Shown here: positions 47,250 through 58,561 of the stretch, in pieces
Position numbering within the stretch: position 1 is the first letter of the stretch
Layout of the letters: each line of letters opens with the position of its first letter
Source: Magnolia sinica
Taxonomy: Eukaryota; Streptophyta; Magnoliopsida; Magnoliales; Magnoliaceae
Reading direction: 5' to 3'
Assembly: GCF_029962835.1 (NCBI RefSeq)
Contig: NC_080588.1
Location: 28,629,501 to 28,693,500, forward strand
DNA length: 64,000 bases
The notes under the pieces: model-generated
Seen by the model: the letters and a program-made list of their open reading frames with translations, nothing else
Databases searched by the model: none
What the model was told of the DNA's origin: nothing
Program-made: the position numbers and the translations under genes

Positions 47250-47428
47250 TTCTTCTTCTTCTTTTTCTTTTTTTCTTTTTCTTTTTATTTTTTTAATTTT
47301 TAATTTTTTTTTATTTTTTACACACATGCACGCACACCATAGTGGAATTTCACCACCTACGGGTACTCAAACCCTTGACCCGGTGTTGAATCTCCTGAGA
47401 GTCTACCACCTGAGTAAGAGTAAGGACC
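47250..47428 (-). mobile_element. tRNA-derived SINE inside the hAT-like element, TSD of 15 bp
   Basis: Perfect duplications CGAGTTCGAGTTAAC (47235-47249 and 47429-47443) flank a 179-bp insert. On the minus strand it begins near GGTCCTTACTC, has a box-A-like stretch (CTCAGGTGGTAGACTC) and a box-B-like GGGTTTGAGTACCC at about 47358-47371. It ends in an A-rich tail (AAAAAATAAAAA, AAGAAGAAG). This is the structure of a tRNA-related plant SINE inserted by target-primed reverse transcription. Confidence 0.85.
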
Positions 47429-47725
47429 CGAGTTCGAGTTAACCTGACCCGACTCAATTTGGTCAGACTCGACTCGATTTGAAACCAAGTCGAGTCAGAT
47501 TCAAGTATATATATAATAAAAAAAAAAATCTAACTTTTAAGTATTTCTAACATTATACGCGGCACCCCAACTCCTACCCAATCCCAAACCATCTCTCTGC
47601 CTCTCATCTTCCTCCTCTTCCAAGCCGGGCAACCACCCACCACCATCACCACCCTCCTCTCTATCTCTTCTCCACTCCCTCCCCTCCTCTTCCAAGCCCG
47701 GCAGCCACCCACCACTATCACCACC

Positions 47726-47727
<2 letters not shown>

Positions 47728-47793
<66 letters not shown>
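47728..47793 (+). repeat. (CT)n microsatellite
   Basis: A run of about 32 CT units, flanked by two similar 'ccacccaccac' and 'accctcct' segments that repeat three times between 47630 and 47830. Confidence 0.95.
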
Positions 47794-47798
<5 letters not shown>

Positions 47799-48349
47799 CT
47801 AAGCAGCCACCCACCACCCTCCTCTCTCTCTTCTCTACTCCCTCCCTCCCTCATCTCTCAATCTGAATCAGTGCCAACTCGAACCGACTCGGTACTTTTA
47901 ACCGGGTCAGACTCAATCTAGATTAGTCTAGGCTAGACCCGGATTCGGATCGGTTTAGCCATGCTGGACTCGATACCAAGTCGAGTTGAGTCAAGTTCAG
48001 GTCAGGCTTATTTCAAAACTGGATCGAGTCCGGTCAGCCCTAACTCAGTCTAACTCGACTCGATGCCCAGCTCTAGATGTTACCCTTGCTTTTGTCATTT
48101 TGTGGTGGTTTTAAGTCACGTAACATGTCAATACCCGTGTAAGCATTTGATACAACATATCAATTCTTTTGTCAGATTTATTTATTTATTTATTTGCAAG
48201 GGAACGTATCAATCCAGCATAAGCATTTGACATAAGATGGGTAGAAATGTAAAATCAGCATTGGTAGAAATGGATTCCCAAATCCCAATTTGTTTTGCAC
48301 TATGAATTTGCATGGAAAATGCTTTCCTTTTCGATTCCAGTGTTTCTGT

Positions 48350-48577
48350 TAGAGCTTAAAGTGGGGCAGGTTGGGTCGGGTTGGTGCTCAATTCTAGCCC
48401 AACCCAAGGTTCTTATACCTCAACCCTAACCCAACCCGACTCAACCTAGGATGGGAATTCTCAACCTAAGGCCGATCCAAGCAGGGAGTTGGGTTGGCAG
48501 GGTAGATACAGGCTAATATTTTCATTATTACATTAGTTTATTATATTTGAATACATGTCTTATTTTTTGTACCTATG

Positions 48578-48612
<35 letters not shown>

Positions 48613-49022
48613 TTGTTTATTTATTGTAAAAAACTTCATTTTTTTTTCTAAACAAACAAATTAAAATATAGGACAATTGCTCCTTTAAAAGTCGTGTTGT
48701 TGTGTAGCACACAATCTATTTGGGGGAGAGAAATCCAGCATATCTTGTTAGCTTGAGTCATCAGAAATGATGTGGACCAATGAGACCTGATGGCACTGGA
48801 ATTTCCAGTGCCTTCAGCATAGACATCTGCACTCAATTATAATTAGGTTCGGGTTGGGTCGGGCAACCTGAGACTTCAACCCGAGCCCGACCCAAGTTTC
48901 ATCGGGTTGATGTTTATATGGCCCAAGCCCGAGACCGAACCCGATACATCCTGCCCGAGCTTAACCCAATGTCGGGTTGGTCACAGGTCAGTCAGGTTGA
49001 ACCCGCCCAACTTTCAGCCCCT
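48350..49022. mobile_element. Non-autonomous hAT-like element, degenerate TSD
   Basis: The left end TAGAGCTTAAAGTGGGGCAGG and the right end, which reads AGGGGCTGAAAGTTGGGCGGG in reverse, are imperfect inverted repeats. The flanks GTTTCTGT (48342-48349) and CTTTATGT (49023-49030) agree at 6 of 8 positions. The interior consists of GGGTTGGGTCGGGTT/AACCCGACCC words and a TA microsatellite (about 48582-48610). No transposase is present. Confidence 0.6.
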
Positions 49023-49474
49023 CTTTATGTTCCCATTTAAAAAGGCAACTCTACCTACACAAAGGAAAAGTGTAAGAATGACAACTCCTTGCCATTCAAA
49101 ACACCAGATGAGAGGGTGAGAGTCATCTCTTCTTAGGAATACTTAAGATAAGGAAATCAATGTCCTCATCTTTTTCTTTTTCTTTTCTTTTTTCAAATTT
49201 CTCAAAGAAAACTATCATATCAAAGGAATTCATTTTCTTTTCTATTCTTGACCACTGTTTTCTCTATAAACAAACAGAAATAGTTCTCTTTATAAACAAA
49301 CAGAAATAAGCAAAAAACGGTGAGGTTATTTATACAGCAAGCTACCCAGTACATGATAAACATTTCAACTTTTGTACAATGAAAATGAAAATAAATTGAT
49401 AATATTTCAACCTTTGTATAATGAAAATGAGAACAGATGAAAGCTGCACAAAACAGGAAGTTCTTTTAGTACTA

Positions 49475-51541
49475 TCAGCCATGCTTCTCGTTGTCGTCAT
49501 CAGATACATCGTCCTCATCAAACTCCAAGCCAGCAATACTCATCCGACCAACATTCACTGAAACATCAATCAAACTGAATTAGAAAAAAAAAAAAACACG
49601 TCTAACAATAAAATCCCATGTTAAATGCAGCCATCAGAAATTTAATATCCATCTCTCCAAAGCCTAATTCTCCGAATCAAACTGTTTTATGTTCTTGTAC
49701 CCTCATTTAAAAAATCAACCACATACGCCCAGAAAACCCTCAGCTCAATCAAGATTTAATTTGATCGTTAGGGCCCTCATCATGTCCAAGCAAATGTCTT
49801 AAAACCCATATCAGAGTAGACCCTGGCCTGTTTCTGTAGACACTTTGCTCCGGACTGGTCCAACCACTGGTCTAACCATTCCAATCCATAACAGGAAGTG
49901 GATTGCCTGGTGGACACTTTGCTCCGGACTGGTCCAACCACTGGTCTAACCATTCCAATCCATAACAGGAAGTGGATTGCCTGGTGACCCTCCACCAGAG
50001 ATGGAAGCAGATTGCATGGTGTGCCACACACCACCATCCTCGTGGTGCGTTGATGTCACCAAGTTCTGTGGGTCCACCATGATTATTGTGTTATATCCAT
50101 ACCATTCATCCATTTTGCAAGATCATTTTAGGGCAAGGGCCCAAAAATGACGCAGATCAAAAGCTCAAGTGGACCACACCACTGAAAGCAGTGAGGTTTG
50201 AACACCTACCATTGAAAACTTCTTGGGGGCCACATAACTTTTGGAACAAGCTGATATTTGTGTTTTCCCCTCATCCAGGTCTGTGTGACCTTATGAACAA
50301 GTTGGATGGCAAATAAACATCATGGTGGGCCATAGAAGGTTTCAACAGCTGGCACCATTGTCCCCATTGCTTTTGTGGTGAGGTCCACTTGAGCTTTGGA
50401 ACTTCCTCATTTTTTTGGCCCATGCCCTAAAATGATCTCACAAAATGGATGGAGACGGTGTGGATATAAAACTTACATCATGGTGGGGTCCACAGAGCTT
50501 GGTGACGACAACACACCACGCAATCATCCGCTTCCCACCAAGGATATCCCTGGTGGCAGCCATGTATCTATGAAGTGTTCATCCAGTACAACCTAGAAAC
50601 TGTCATCAACAATACAGGCCTTGATTTGTGCACTTTAGTCATGGATTGGAACCATCCACTTTGCAGACCACCTATTGCATGAAACACGAAACAATAAACC
50701 AATTGGAATTCCGTACTATCAAATCCACCAGTCATTGTTGGACGTTCAAGAAAAGATTAAAGCAATGGTCCGGATTTACTACATTTTACCATGTCCTATC
50801 CAAAAGGGCAGATCCATCAGTTGGTTACTTCAGCTTGACCAACTTATTCGCCTGTCACTTAATTAGCATTTTTATCATGAATGATACCACAGTCACATTG
50901 GATCCAACCTTTAAATACCATTCCATAAATAATAAATGTTTTACCACAAGAGGAATGCTAATATGCAGCTTCTCACCAGACATGTAGCAAACATGTGTGG
51001 TGACAGCAATCCTTGATATGGCGGACCATCATATAGATGGACCACAAACTGAAAGGAAAGGGGATTGGACTGTGGTAGCTATCTGAACAGTGGTCTGCAA
51101 AAGGATCGGTCAGAGGAACAATGCACATTCAACTAGTAAAACTCACAATGACTAGATGGTAGGAGTTTCCAATCACTATAATATTTGCCTATAGCCCATC
51201 CTCTTTGTGGCCCACCAGATCAACAGTTCCAATCACCACATGTACCATGAGGAAGGTGCCCCATAGAACTACAACCAGGGCTACATATTAAGAGTCCTCT
51301 TTTCAACAATTACGAAACACAGTAAGCATACAGTTTGCAAAAGCTTTTTCATATAAACTGAAATTGAATGTTATTGACTATGTGCTTACCAATGGCATCC
51401 AGTCCAACTAGATTTGGCATGAATTGTTTGATATGTTCTTCTGCTGCTTTTTCAGACTTCAGTGTCTCACATTCAAAAGAAACTGAAATCTTGTGCTTCC
51501 CATACTTCTTCTCAACCATACCAACAACATCATTCTCCCAA
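49475..51541 (-). CDS. Conserved protein of unknown function, last two exons only
   Basis: Two exons agree in splice phase: 51541-51390 (acceptor GGTGCAG, donor ATTG|GTAAGC) and 49557-49475 (acceptor TTTCAG, stop TGA at 49477-49475). Together they encode WENDVVGMVEKKYGKHKIS, then SFECETLKSEKAAEEHIKQF, MPNLVGLDAI, VNVGRMSIAGLEF and a short acidic tail DEDDVSDDDNEKHG. The codon-like quality, clean borders and lack of stops indicate a real gene, but I do not recognise the family. Upstream exons were not found and may lie beyond the retroelements to the right. The 1832-bp intron contains a palindromic MITE and a perfect 74-bp duplication. Confidence 0.7.
49839..49986 (+). repeat. Perfect 74-bp tandem duplication
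   Basis: Copies 49839-49912 and 49913-49986 both start GACACTTTGCTCCGGACTGG and are identical by eye. They lie in the intron of the unidentified minus-strand gene. Confidence 0.95.
50041..50520. mobile_element. Palindromic GTGGGCC-type MITE, best preserved copy
   Basis: The left end CGTGGTGCGTTGATGTCACC and the right end, reverse CGTGGTGTGTTGTCGTCACC, begin an inverted repeat of about 170 bp. It contains CAAG(T/C)TCTGTGG, CCACCATGAT, CCATTTTG and GATCATTTTAGGGCA. The centre has 'gatatttgtgttttcccc' and 'ggttggatggcaaataaac'-like text. It has no coding potential and lies in the intron of the minus-strand gene. No target duplication could be fixed. Confidence 0.8.
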
Positions 51542-51713
51542 CTGCACCAATGCCACATGCAAAAACATATTTTTATTAATATTAGCATGGTATTAGAACC
51601 TTAGATTCCATGTTTTTTATCAACCATACCAACAACATCATTGTCACAACTGCACCAATGTAACATGTATAACAAAAATTTATTAGTTTTAGCAAGATAC
51701 TAGAATTTTCTTC
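51503..51713. repeat. Duplicated exon/intron boundary segment
   Basis: 51503-51598 (the 5' part of the penultimate exon plus upstream intron) is repeated imperfectly at about 51608-51713. Shared words are 'tcaaccataccaacaacatc', 'caactgcaccaatg' and 'ttattagt...agca'. The second copy thus carries a pseudo-exon start of about 38 bp with its own acceptor-like CAG. Confidence 0.75.
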
Positions 51714-51719
51714 AATGAT

Positions 51720-52790
51720 AGCAGAACATCTCCGAATTCACCCATGGATATACAACTAAACACAAGTGATTTAGTACAGCAATAGACAATGGTTCTAGGA
51801 AATGTTCAGAACAGAGAACTGACAATAATACAAACGCCGCATTCTCTGAAGATTGAGGAACAAGAAGAGATCTAAAAAGAGAGATTTATCCAAGAGAAAA
51901 TATAAACATACTTGGACATGACAATTTATACTCTAAAAAAAAAAAAGTATATGGGTCTTGATGCTTTTGTCCTAGATACTTAATACAGGACGGATGGCCT
52001 AGCCTTGAATGATGCAATGAGATCATCAATGGATTAACTAGAACAATTTAAAACACAAAATAATGCTAATCAATCACAAGCTTAATGAATTCAATTATTT
52101 AATTATGCTCAGATTCAAGACTAAATCACAATCCGTCAATAAGATCTTATAAAACATTATTAGATAGGACCTATGGAAGATAGGACTTCAATCTAGTATA
52201 GGAATTGATCTAAATAATCTAAAAGGGAATCTCTTGGTTTCTGAAATGATTTAGAACTAGGGTTTTGGGATTTGGGGATTTTTGGAAAAATTGAAGTTTT
52301 TGCAAAATTAGGATTACTGTTTACGAGGGTTTAGAAGTGGGGTTTTTAGGGTGAGGGTTTGAATAGAGGAATCAAAGGATGAAAGAGAGGGGAAGGCTGA
52401 CCGTACAGACAGTTGTACAAGTCTGTTTGCACGGTTGTATGGCTAGGTGGGTACGGCCTGGTATGGTTGTACGGTCAGGTGAGGTGGGTTAGATGGGAGC
52501 TTGGGATGGGTTAGGTTGCAGGTGTATGGGTTAGGAGAAGAAGAACGAGGATGGATGTGTGGATCGTTTGTTTGGGGGGGGGGGGGGGCGCGGGGGGTGC
52601 TGCGCTTATTACTTAGAATTTGAAAAGGTTTTTTGGCTTTTTGATATTTTTCAAATGTTTTTTCCTTTTTTGATTTTTTCCGTTGTTTTTTATTTTGTGA
52701 GTTTTCTAAATTTTTTTGGATTTTTAAAATTGTTGGTCCCCGAGTAGGATGACACTTCAAACTAGGGGCTACCTTGATTCGACTCAGGGT
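51720..52790. other. Spacer without supported gene; contains a G15 run
   Basis: AT-rich to G-rich sequence without domain-level coding. A G15 run at 52574-52588 is followed by CGCGGGGGG. Repeated 'ttgtacggt'/'acggttgtatgg' words occur at 52390-52480. Confidence 0.5.
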
Positions 52791-54915
52791 GCTGATGTCT
52801 ATTTATATGGGCGTTTTTTTTTTTTTTTTCTAAGCTTGCATTATTTAGACGTTTGGCCGATCGATTCAACCATCATGGGGATTGTGAACCAATTGGTGCC
52901 CTATGCTCCCTCCCCTAGGGAGGCAATGCCCAGTGGGTGGCTCTAATTTGTCATGTCCAACCATCATGATGAAGTGGGGGTTGGGCTCTGACTCTGTGTC
53001 AGACATGGTGGCATTTTCTTGATCTCCAAGGTCATGGTGCTCCTCGGGCTGCTGCAATTATGGTGGGACCGTGATGGAGATCCAATCAAGATTGGCCAAC
53101 CCATGCCCCTTTCCCACATGTTCCTTTGGCAGTTCTGTGACGGTGATTGTGGTTCGGTGGGATTAGATTCGAGTTTCCATCCGGATGGATGAATCCGGCG
53201 CTAGTGAAGTTGATTGCCGTGAGGGAACGAGGAAGGCCCATCTCCTGGCCTCACCATCCCCTAGGTTCCAGCTCCTTTGGCTCGTCTTCCAGGGAGAATC
53301 ATATTCCAATCCTGTTTTGCCTATCTTTTCTTGCACCTCAATTACTTTGGTGGCATCCTGGTGTTCGAGTCGGTAGTTTAAGATTTGATGCTCGGCTAGA
53401 GTGAAGATGTAGTTTGATCAGAGGGGACATACCGTAGGTACATGATTTACTGCTTCGAACTAAAAACTCTGGTATGAGCCATCTCTCTCTAGACGCTATG
53501 CGTCAATAACTGGGATGTTAAGCTCCCCTGGATGAACTGCTTCGATAGGAAAGAGTTGTTTAGAGTCAACTAAGATGGAGAGCACTTTATCCCTGAGGAC
53601 ATACTTGACTCTCTAGTAGAGAGTCAAAGATATGACCCCAACCTTGTGTAGCCAGGGCCGACTGAGGAGAAGATTAAATGATGAAGGGATGTCTAAGACC
53701 TAAAAAGTAATGGTGGATGTGTTTGGACCAATTTGCAATTCGATATTAATCTCTCCCTAGGCTTGTCTCCGAGAGTTGTCGAATGCTCTAATATTCACGT
53801 TGCTCGGCCTAAACATGGACGGTCCAGTCCTAGATACGTGGTAGTCCGAAGTGGGCATACATTCAGGCTCAAATCGTTGTCAATAAGTACAAGTGGGATA
53901 TTGTAATCTTTGTGACAAACGGTTATGTTCAACGGTTGCCCATGGTTGTGGCCTTCTGGTGGCAGCTCGTCATCTGAAAAGGTAATGGCTCGCGAAGCGA
54001 GCTGCCTGATCATGTGTGCAACCATTTCGAGTGGTGCTTCCTGAGAGATGTGCGTCGTTCAGAGTTTTAACGAACATTCTTGGCGGGTTTGTGACATGCA
54101 AAGGAGTTTCCAAACGGATATTTGGGCAGGGATGGTTTTGAGCTGGGTCGCTACATCATATGCATTTTTTGGCTTGGAAGTCAATCCTGCCAAAGGTCAA
54201 CTAGATCTCCTCTGGGCATATCTCTTTGGAAGCATTGCCCATTTGGATTCATGTTGCCCACTTTTGAGCACTCTAAATAGTGTCACGAGATTGTTTTGTT
54301 GTTGAAGACTGGCATTGCCCTTCCTTGAAGAACCAAAGGAGGTTACTATAGTAGAGGCGGTGATGGATAAGAGATAGGGGCCAGGTGATCCGACTGGGGT
54401 GTCAAGCTTGCCCTCAGGAGTACGAGAGGCTGTGTGAGCAGATATTCTCACCGCTTTGACACATATTCTCACCGCTTCTGCCATCTATGACCACATCACA
54501 AACCTTTTTGTGCACGGAGCACCTCATTCAAAAGATATTGTGCCGCTACAGATCTATCTCCTCATTTGGTGTATGCAACAACTTCCTTACGAATATAGTA
54601 ATGGCATGTGAATTACCACTATCGCATGGTGGCCTGCCATTCATCACCGGCGTCACACCGTGAACATGATGATCGGGAGCTTCATCGCCAATTTCATGTT
54701 GCTCATCATTACAAACATGGGTTTATCATAAAGCTCTTGTCAAATGATTGATTGCCGCCTGCAGCCCTTGTATGGCTCGCCGATTGTCCCACTGAAAAGC
54801 TTCAAATGCTGCTACTGTCATAGGATTGTTCCCTGGAGCACCATCCATAGGATTGTTGCTTGAACCATTGTTAAATGCAATCAAACCGAGGAAAAAGCCT
54901 TGCTTTAATACCAAC
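52790..54915 (-). pseudogene. Ty3/gypsy gag-protease remnant
   Basis: On the minus strand, about 54025-53795 shows AITFSDDELPPEGHNH, then VLIDNDLSLNVCPL and PCLGRAT. This continues with a frame containing IPSSFNLLLSRPWLHK near 53690-53640. The order DDELPPEG, (L/I)DN..S.LNVCPL and SSFNLLL.RPW.H matches the aspartic protease region of plant Ty3/gypsy elements of the Tat/Ogre type. Stops and shifts are present. Gag-like sequence at 54730-55030 is poorly preserved. The element faces left from the LTR at 54916 and has no reverse transcriptase in the window, so it is truncated near 52790. Confidence 0.65.
54898..54915 (-). other. Primer-binding site, degenerate
   Basis: Directly inside the LTR, the minus strand reads GTTGGTATTAAAGCAAGG. 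This resembles the TTGGTATCAGAGC-type site complementary to the 3' end of initiator-methionine tRNA, with substitutions. Confidence 0.6.
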
Positions 54916-55659
54916 TGACACAAGGAAGAGCATGATGAGGTGATGAGAAAGAGCATCGTCTTTCTCAAGTAATCAAAACCTTGAATCCACAAGAAAAAAA
55001 GAGATAAAACTCTAATAATTTTATTCAAATAATGTGTAATTCTCTATTAACTTAACTCTCAATTATGCCATTAATAAATAAAAATAAACTAAAATCTATA
55101 ATTACCAAAAATAGTAAAATTTTAACCTTAATAAAAGTCCTAATTCTACTAAAACTCTTCTAAAGCCTAATTTCTAAAAATAAAAAATTCAAATAAACTT
55201 TTGCTAGAAGAGCCCTAGCATAATTACAACTAATTTCTTAAAAGATGGAAATCTAAAACTCCAAAAATAAGGAAATACTACAAAATTTGGAATTATTAAA
55301 AATAGTAAACTTTTCCTAAAACCCTATTTTTGAGCTGGAACCACGCATTCTCGCGAAACAGATAGAAATGACCCACTATGTGGGTCGGTTCGCCCCGGAT
55401 GGCCTGTTCCACTCAAAATTCATACTTCGTGCGTCCCATAACGATATCTAGATCAAAAGTTATGGCCGATTTATGATTTGCACTTTGAACAGCAATTTCT
55501 CCCTAGCCGGATTGCATCTCTTCGATCTGGACATGCTTGGGGCCCAATTACATCATGCCCTAAGTAGGACTGGGCCCGGATCTGACCTACTACTTGCACT
55601 TGCGTCTAGGCTTCTTGTGGTATAGTCATGCTAAGAGCGCATCTGTGCGACGTCCTACA
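54916..55659 (-). mobile_element. 5' LTR of the minus-strand Ty3/gypsy element
   Basis: On the minus strand it starts TGTAGGACGTCGCACAG at 55659 and ends CTTGTGTCA at 54916, directly followed by the primer site. The length is about 744 bp. A related LTR fragment is at 37777. The left (element 5') edge is set by the TG and is less certain than the right. Confidence 0.55.
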
Positions 55660-55859
55660 TCACAGAAGCTTCAAAGTTGATCTATTGTCTACCTTAAACA
55701 TGATCTTGGATATTTAGGGATATCTAATAAGCCTTGTCTACGCAATGAATTCAAACCACCATCATCTTCCATTGAATATCTACTTGTACTATGCTACAGT
55801 AATGGACCACAACCTAGTGTCATTTTTCGGACACCTCCCTTCAAACCGTCAAATCATAG

Positions 55860-56647
55860 CATTTCTCTATCTACTCCTCTATGTTCAAGTTTCCTTTAAG
55901 TTACGAGAAGAGATCCTTCAAAGTGACCTCCTAATGGAAATAGGTTGGGAAACCTCTCATTCAACTTATGCTCATTTTCTCCTCCAAGCGCATGTTGTAA
56001 CTGCAATTCTACATGGTGCCACCAGTTTCATCTTACCAAGCTGCATCTTCAATTCATTGTACATAGCATATCATTTTGAAATAATCTTCCAGAGATCATA
56101 ACTAATTATGGGAAGCATTTCTCTATATACTCCTCCACATTCAGGTTTCCTTTTAAGTTATGAGAAGAGATCCTTCAAAGTGACCTCCTAATGGAAATAG
56201 GTTAAGAAACCTCTCATTCAACTTACACTCATTTTATCCTCCAAGCGATGTTGTAACTGCAATTCTACATGGTGCCACCAATTTCCCTCAATTTCGTCTT
56301 GCCAAGCTGCATCTTCAATTCATTGTACATAGCATATCATTTTGAAATAATCTTCCAGAGATCATAGCTAATTATGGGAAGCATTTCTCTATATACTCCT
56401 CCACATTCAGGTTTCCTTTAAGTTATGAGAAGAGATCCTTCAAAGTGACCTCCTAATGGAAATAGGTTAGGAAACCTCTCATTCAACTTACACTCATTTT
56501 CTCCTCCAAGCGCACGTTGTAACTGCAATTCTACATGGTGCCACCAATTTCCCTCAATTTCGTCTTACCAAGCTGCATCTTCAATTCATTGTACATAGCA
56601 TATCATTTTGAAATAATCTTCTAGAGATCATAGCTAATTATGGGAAG
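55860..56647 (+). repeat. Threefold tandem repeat of 256-266 bp
   Basis: Units start at CATTTCTCTAT at 55860, 56116 and 56382 and end at 56647. Each contains 'gagatccttcaaagtgacc', 'catggtgccacca', 'agctgcatcttcaattcatt' and 'atcataNctaattatggg'. The first unit lacks about 10 bp. The origin is unknown; the open frame in unit 1 is closed in the others, so coding is not supported. Confidence 0.9.
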
Positions 56648-57639
56648 CATCAGGATCTAGCTTCCCAAAGAAGTCCAGGATCTTCAAACATACATGTTTT
56701 GATCCATCTATAATTCACTCAATATAACCATGCTCAGGATAGGCTGATATGGCTTCACGCCTTGTGGTCATTGCCATGGATGACGTAGGGGCAAATACAA
56801 GGTGTACCATTGCGGTAACGGTAGGCGTAACGGTCCCTACCGTTACCGATACGGATACAGCCCGTATCGATTGATACAAGGTTGTAACGGTCGATACAGT
56901 GCCTGTAACGGTTAAATTTATTTTTTTGCTCCAAAAATTCTGAAAAAATATTCAAAAAATCCAAAAAAATTATGATTATTCCAAATATGCATTCATTTAT
57001 AAATTTGAACATGTTTATAGTAGTGTAACAGTCCAGTCTTTTGTGAAAATGTTGTATTGGGTTGTCTGATGAATTTATGAATTTGACAACCTAGTATTGG
57101 CTAGAGATCTTTTATATTTAATTATATAACTATATAATATTAATATGAATTATTTAGAATGAATCTAATACCAAAATATCTCATATTTGTAAGTATTGGT
57201 GTATTACATACCTTTTGACTTGTGTACATTTTATTTCAAAATACAATCTAGGGACTTTTATATCCAATTATGTAATTCATATATCTAACAAATTAATATC
57301 ATTTTTCCCAATAAATTTTAAGAAAAAATTCGAAATTATATTCAAGTAAATAGTGTTGTCAATTTAGAGCTGATTTGGTGGACCATTTGACGCCCCAAAT
57401 CAACATTAAATTCATGCAATCTATTGGCACTTGTCTCATGAATGGATTGGTGGATATCTATTGAACAGTGAAGAATGAAAAATATCAAATGATCCTATTT
57501 CAGAAAAACAAGTGTTTGCAAATTAACAGTGAAAATCATTTAAACAATTTAATTTTGGGATTGTGACTTGGCAACAACAGTGCCATAATTTAATTTATTA
57601 ATTTTTAATTAATGTATGCCTCGTGGACAATTTTTGGGG

Positions 57640-58062
57640 CATGTACATGGGGCCCACCATGATTTATGTATTGTACTATTGTATATCAATGATGTCCATC
57701 TATTTTATCAACTCATTTTAGGGCATGGTCCAAAAATGAGGTAGATCCAGATCTCAGGTGGACCACTAGTGGGTGACGCCTTGAAATTGGGGTCTACCTT
57801 TATGTAATGTATATCCGCTCCGTCAATCTATTTTGCCAACTCATTTTAAGGCATGATCCAAAAAATCGGGCAGATTTAAACCTCAGGCAGACCACTAGTG
57901 AATGATGCCCTGAACATAGGAGCCACCTTGATGCATTTGTTGTATATCCATGTTGTCCATCCTTTTTGCCAACTCAATTTAGGGCATGGGCCAAAAAATG
58001 AGGCAAATCCAAATCTTTGGTGGACCACACAGTAGGGATTGAATTCCCACAATTAAAACTTA

Positions 58063-58102
<40 letters not shown>

Positions 58103-58350
58103 TGTTATTATTTTTTTATAAGTTACGACTTGTGTTTTCCCTTGATCCAGGTCCATGCAACCTATCAACAGTTTCGATGGTAAATAAACATTACAGTGGG
58201 CCATAAAAAGTTTTTAACAGTGGGCATTCAATCCTACCGTGTGGTCCACTTGAGATTTGGATCTACTTCATTTTAGGGACCATGCCTTGAAACGATCAGG
58301 AAAAAGAGATGAGTAGCATGGATATACAACACATAAATCAAGGTGGGCCG
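57640..58350. mobile_element. Palindromic GTGGGCC-type MITEs nested in the TIR element
   Basis: 'ggggcccaccatgatttatg' at 57649 with 'ctcattttagggcatg', repeated twice more around 57835 and 57975 ('cattttaaggcatg', 'caatttagggcatg'), indicates two partial left ends followed by a fuller copy. The right end near 58205-58350 has 'cagtgggcattcaatcc', 'gtggtccacttgag' and 'aaatcaaggtgggcc'. An (ATT)n run at 58063-58101 interrupts the centre. Confidence 0.6.
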
Positions 58351-58499
58351 CATGCACTAAAACAGTGCAAGTGCACTAAGGGGCATGCGTTGCGGACTAC
58401 TTAACAAAATAAAATGCGTGGCCGTTTTATAGCCATGCCCCCCGTTCATTTTTTTCGAGACGGAGAGAGAGGGAGAGAAATGAGAGGGAAAAAGAAAAA

Positions 58500-58503
<4 letters not shown>

Positions 58504-58558
<55 letters not shown>
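58504..58558 (+). repeat. (GA)n microsatellite
   Basis: About 27 GA units inside a wider purine-rich stretch (58460-58720) that gives spurious Lys/Glu/Arg-rich frames. Confidence 0.95.

Positions 58559-58561
<3 letters not shown>

Larger units (their letters stand above)
47111..48075. mobile_element. Non-autonomous hAT-like element, TSD GATGTTAC
   Basis: Perfect 8-bp duplications GATGTTAC (47103-47110 and 48076-48083) flank a segment starting GTAGAGCCGGCA and ending TGCCCAGCTCTA, giving short TAGAGC(C/T)GG inverted ends. An 8-bp duplication is the hallmark of the hAT superfamily. The interior is made of GAGTCGAGTT/CCGACTCGA-type words and has no transposase. It is interrupted by a SINE and contains a long CT microsatellite. 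Confidence 0.8.

Noticed and set aside
55745-56101. 118-codon plus-strand frame in the first tandem unit
   Set aside because: The corresponding frames in the second and third near-identical units are broken, so selection for coding is not supported.
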